Shown: piece after piece, positions 5,390-7,546 of the stretch
Numbering within the stretch: the stretch's first letter is position 1
Layout: every line of letters starts with the position of its first letter
DNA from: a bacterium
Lineage (GTDB): Bacteria; Bacteroidota; Ignavibacteria; Kapaibacteriales; UBA2268
Length of the DNA stretch: 7,546 nucleotides
Direction: 5' to 3'
Assembly (NCBI GenBank): GCA_030426865.1
Contig: JAUHXN010000134.1
Location: 1 to 7,546, forward strand
The notes under the pieces: generated by a model
What the model was told of the DNA's origin: nothing
Databases searched by the model: none
The model's input: only the letters and a program-made list of their open reading frames with translations
Position numbers and translations under genes: made by a program

Positions 5390-7546
5390 ATGAAAAAGTT
5401 GATGCACTATTTTTTAATTTCATTCTTGCTAATAGCAAGTTTTAAATTAGCTTCGGCGACTACAGTCGTAACAATAAATCTACAAGAAGGTGATGGAGAT
5501 CCCATTACTACAGGAGGGGTACTAAAATACCATGATAACAACGGATGGCAGACTGCAATTAACAACAATGATGGTACTTTTACAGCAAATGTAGTCGGTA
5601 CTAGTGTTGTCTACAGAATGGATTACAACTTTGCTAGTCAGACCAAGAATTTGACAACGGCCACTAATCCAGTAACTTTTTCGACAGTAACAACGACATT
5701 AGCATTAGAAGATAGTGATGGCAATCCATTATCTGGGGGAAGTGTAAAATTCAATAACACAAACTGGTCTCCTTCTTATTCATCTAATGACGTGGTAGAA
5801 CTATTACCTGCATCATATACAGTGCGAATGGATTATAATAATGCAAGTCAAACTAAATATAGTCAATCAGTAACAGGTGCATCAGACAAAATACTATTCC
5901 AAACGGTAACTACTACTCTTGCATTAAGAGATTGTGATGATAACCCGATCCCAGGAGGTAGCGTAAAATTTCATAACACAACCTGGTCATCATCATATTC
6001 ATCTAATGACGTAGTAGAACTATTACCTGTGTCATATACAGTACGAATGGATTTTAATAATGCTAGCCAAACTAAATATAGTCAATCATTATCTGGCGCA
6101 AGTGATGAATTCTTATTTACTACGACACAGATTAATTTTGTTTATGATGGAGTTATAAAATATCATAACAATAACTGGGGGACTTATACACAAGGCATGC
6201 ATTTTTTACCTGTTTCATATACATTTAAATTTGGTAATCAAACTTTCTATAGTTTTGATGTCTCAGGCTGTTCTATGGATGGGAATGTAAATATATTTAA
6301 TACTAAAAAAGCAAATGGAAGTGCACTTCCTAACATATTAATCAAGAGAAACGATTATGGAAATCATTATGTGACAGTTGGTACAACAGACGCGAATGGT
6401 TTACTATTTACAACTAATCAACCGAATGGCAGTTGGAAATATAGTGCCACAAAAAATAATTCTTATCAATACATTATTTCGGGTCCTGGTACATTAAATT
6501 TCCAAACATGTAATTACAAAGCCTCTGTTAAACATACAGACGGAAGTCCATTTGAAGGGATTGCAACTCAATACAATGATTATGGAAATCACTGGATTGA
6601 TTTATCACCACAATATACTGATGCAAATGGTAATGCTTCAATTGAATTGTTTGCTGGAGATTATAAATTTAGAGCCAACAAGAATTATTCTAACCAAGAA
6701 AAAAGACTTGAACTCCTAACTCCAGGTTCTAATGGAACTTTAATTTTTCAAACTGCAACTTTCACAGCACATGTTAAAAAACATGACGGAAGTCCATTTG
6801 AGGGGATTGCAACTGAATATAATGATTACGGAAATCATTGGATAGATTTATCTCCTAAGTACACTGACGCTAATGGGAATGCATCGATCGAACTATTCCC
6901 AGGTGAATTCACTTTTAGAGCAGTTAAGAACTATAGCTCTCAATCAAACGATTTAGAAATTACTACTTCAGGATCTACAGATATTGTTAACTTCCAAACA
7001 GCGCTAGCAGTTGCATTTGCGAAAGATTGTGAATTAAATACAGGTGTTGCAGGTATTTCTTTTGAATATAATGACTACGGAAATCACTGGATAGATTTAT
7101 CACCAAGTGTAACAACTAATGATGGATTAGCTTCTATCGAATTATTCCCCGGTTCATTTACACTAAGAGGAAAAAATATATATACTTATCAAAGCCAGTC
7201 TATTACACTTACAGGACCATCTACACAAGTTGAGTTCAACCCGACAAGAGTTAATTTAAATTATCCAGGTTCTGTAAAATATAATGACTATGGTAACCAT
7301 TGGTTAACAATTAATGCTAATACTTATATGTTCCCAGGTACATATAATTTTAGATTCTACAACGGAAATACTGTAGCTGCGCAAATGCCAATAGAAATAG
7401 CTGGCTGTAGTATGGATCAATCTCTAATATTTGTTCAACTACAGAATAGCCAGAATGCTGGATTAGCTGGTGGCGATTTCAAATATAGAATTGGATGGGG
7501 TGGATACACTGGTTTAGGAACTGATGCTACTGGTAATGGTATGTGG
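5390..7546 (+). CDS. Large secreted protein of tandem beta-sandwich modules (putative surface or adhesin-like protein), 3' end beyond the window
   Basis: The frame is open for 719 codons and leaves the window without a stop, so the protein is C-terminally incomplete here. A signal peptide (1-23) ends with Ala-Ser-Ala, cut before Thr24. The rest is ten consecutive modules: 25-99, 100-172, 173-245, 246-305, 306-373, 374-455, 456-537, 538-618, 619-683 and 684 onward. A typical module reads D-G-x-P-x-x-G, a strand with an aromatic loop, T-D-x-N-G, then ELLP/ELFPG-x-Y-x-F-R, closing with FQT. This resembles the prealbumin-like/Cna-B class of beta-sandwich repeats; that assignment comes from the pattern, not a search. 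Modules 2 and 3 are about 79% identical, and 6 and 7 about 68%. Only five cysteines are visible (182, 294, 374, 547, 673). No catalytic motif is seen, so a structural or binding role is most likely. A T9SS sorting domain is expected past the edge but not visible. Confidence 0.93.
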   Translation, partial: MKKLMHYFLISFLLIASFKLASATTVVTINLQEGDGDPITTGGVLKYHDNNGWQTAINNNDGTFTANVVGTSVVYRMDYNFASQTKNLTTATNPVTFSTVTTTLALEDSDGNPLSGGSVKFNNTNWSPSYSSNDVVELLPASYTVRMDYNNASQTKYSQSVTGASDKILFQTVTTTLALRDCDDNPIPGGSVKFHNTTWSSSYSSNDVVELLPVSYTVRMDFNNASQTKYSQSLSGASDEFLFTTTQINFVYDGVIKYHNNNWGTYTQGMHFLPVSYTFKFGNQTFYSFDVSGCSMDGNVNIFNTKKANGSALPNILIKRNDYGNHYVTVGTTDANGLLFTTNQPNGSWKYSATKNNSYQYIISGPGTLNFQTCNYKASVKHTDGSPFEGIATQYNDYGNHWIDLSPQYTDANGNASIELFAGDYKFRANKNYSNQEKRLELLTPGSNGTLIFQTATFTAHVKKHDGSPFEGIATEYNDYGNHWIDLSPKYTDANGNASIELFPGEFTFRAVKNYSSQSNDLEITTSGSTDIVNFQTALAVAFAKDCELNTGVAGISFEYNDYGNHWIDLSPSVTTNDGLASIELFPGSFTLRGKNIYTYQSQSITLTGPSTQVEFNPTRVNLNYPGSVKYNDYGNHWLTINANTYMFPGTYNFRFYNGNTVAAQMPIEIAGCSMDQSLIFVQLQNSQNAGLAGGDFKYRIGWGGYTGLGTDATGNGMW
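5462..6304 (+). repeat. Repeat block 1 of the secreted protein: modules 1-4
   Basis: Four modules (5462-5686, 5687-5905, 5906-6124, 6125-6304) share a loop of the form K-Y/F-x-N/D-N-x-x-W, seen as KYHDNNGW, KFNNTNW, KFHNTTW and KYHNNNW. Modules 2 and 3 are an exact 219-base period with about 79% residue identity. The third carries RDCDDN (Cys182). The fourth is short, lacks the opening D-G-x-P segment and carries GCSMD (Cys294). Confidence 0.85.
6305..7438 (+). repeat. Repeat block 2 of the secreted protein: modules 5-9
   Basis: Five modules (6305-6508, 6509-6754, 6755-7000, 7001-7243, 7244-7438) all carry NDYGNHW or NDYGNHY, at residues 321, 396, 478, 561 and 632. Modules 6 and 7 are each 82 residues and about 68% identical. 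Module 8 has KDCELN (Cys547), and module 9 is the short type with GCSMD (Cys673), repeating the ending of block 1. Confidence 0.85.
7439..7546 (+). repeat. Start of a probable third repeat block, cut by the window edge
   Basis: After the second GCSMD module, residues 684-719 begin a new module. Its loop reads KYRIGWGGYTG instead of NDYGNHW and is followed by TDATGNG, the usual T-D-x-N-G position. It occupies the same place after a GCSMD module as module 5 does, which suggests a third block with its own loop motif. Confidence 0.55.

Noticed and set aside
5462..7438. CRISPR-like or non-coding tandem repeat array
   Set aside because: The period is 60-82 codons, the frame stays open throughout, and variation follows codon and protein constraints.
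3157..7546. A functional link in which the dioxygenase acts on the Tyr-rich loops of the secreted repeat protein
   Set aside because: The genes are divergently placed and separated by a regulator, and nothing in the sequence shows that the enzyme acts on protein-bound tyrosine or catechol.

Overview
This AT-rich window (roughly 70% A+T) most likely comes from a member of the Bacteroidota. The strongest evidence is a C-terminal type IX secretion (T9SS) sorting domain on the protein at 3157-4095, with its PNPF opening and LPSGHYFVAIK-type ending. Supporting signs are promoters resembling the Bacteroidota -33/-7 pattern (TTG, about 19-20 bases, TAnnTTTG), weak or absent Shine-Dalgarno sites on most genes, and large secreted repeat proteins. 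The exact genus cannot be read from this sequence.

Left part, minus strand (7-4095). Three genes run leftward with gaps of 29 and 7 bases, so they are probably one transcript. The first (3157-4095) is an exported intradiol ring-cleavage dioxygenase. It carries a twin-arginine signal, all four predicted iron ligands and a T9SS sorting domain. It is followed by two tandem paralogues (1559-3127 and 7-1551), secreted proteins of about 520 residues that I do not recognise. Their first 93 residues are about 86% identical, and a 79-bp stretch there is identical base for base, while the rest has diverged strongly. Each paralogue also contains a two-fold internal repeat, so the locus records two nested duplications.

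Middle (4096-4360). A 265-base divergent intergenic region has a promoter candidate for each direction. To its right lies a complete NarL/FixJ-type response regulator (4361-5002) with no partner histidine kinase in the window.

Right part (5003-7546). A 387-base AT-rich spacer holds an AT-only hairpin just after the regulator gene and a near-perfect Bacteroidota promoter. It is followed by a gene that starts at 5390 and runs off the right edge, with 719 codons visible and no stop. It encodes a secreted protein of tandem beta-sandwich modules. The modules form higher-order blocks: each block has its own loop motif (KF/KY..N..W in block 1, NDYGNHW in block 2, apparently KYRIGWGGY in block 3). 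Each complete block ends with a short module carrying GCSMD, preceded by a module carrying an Asp-Cys motif. This block structure is the most interesting signal in the window.

How the genes relate: every gene except the regulator encodes an exported protein, so the region looks like a cell-surface or secretion locus. The orphan regulator may control one or both flanking units. GTAAC motifs recur upstream of both rightward promoters, but this link is an inference.
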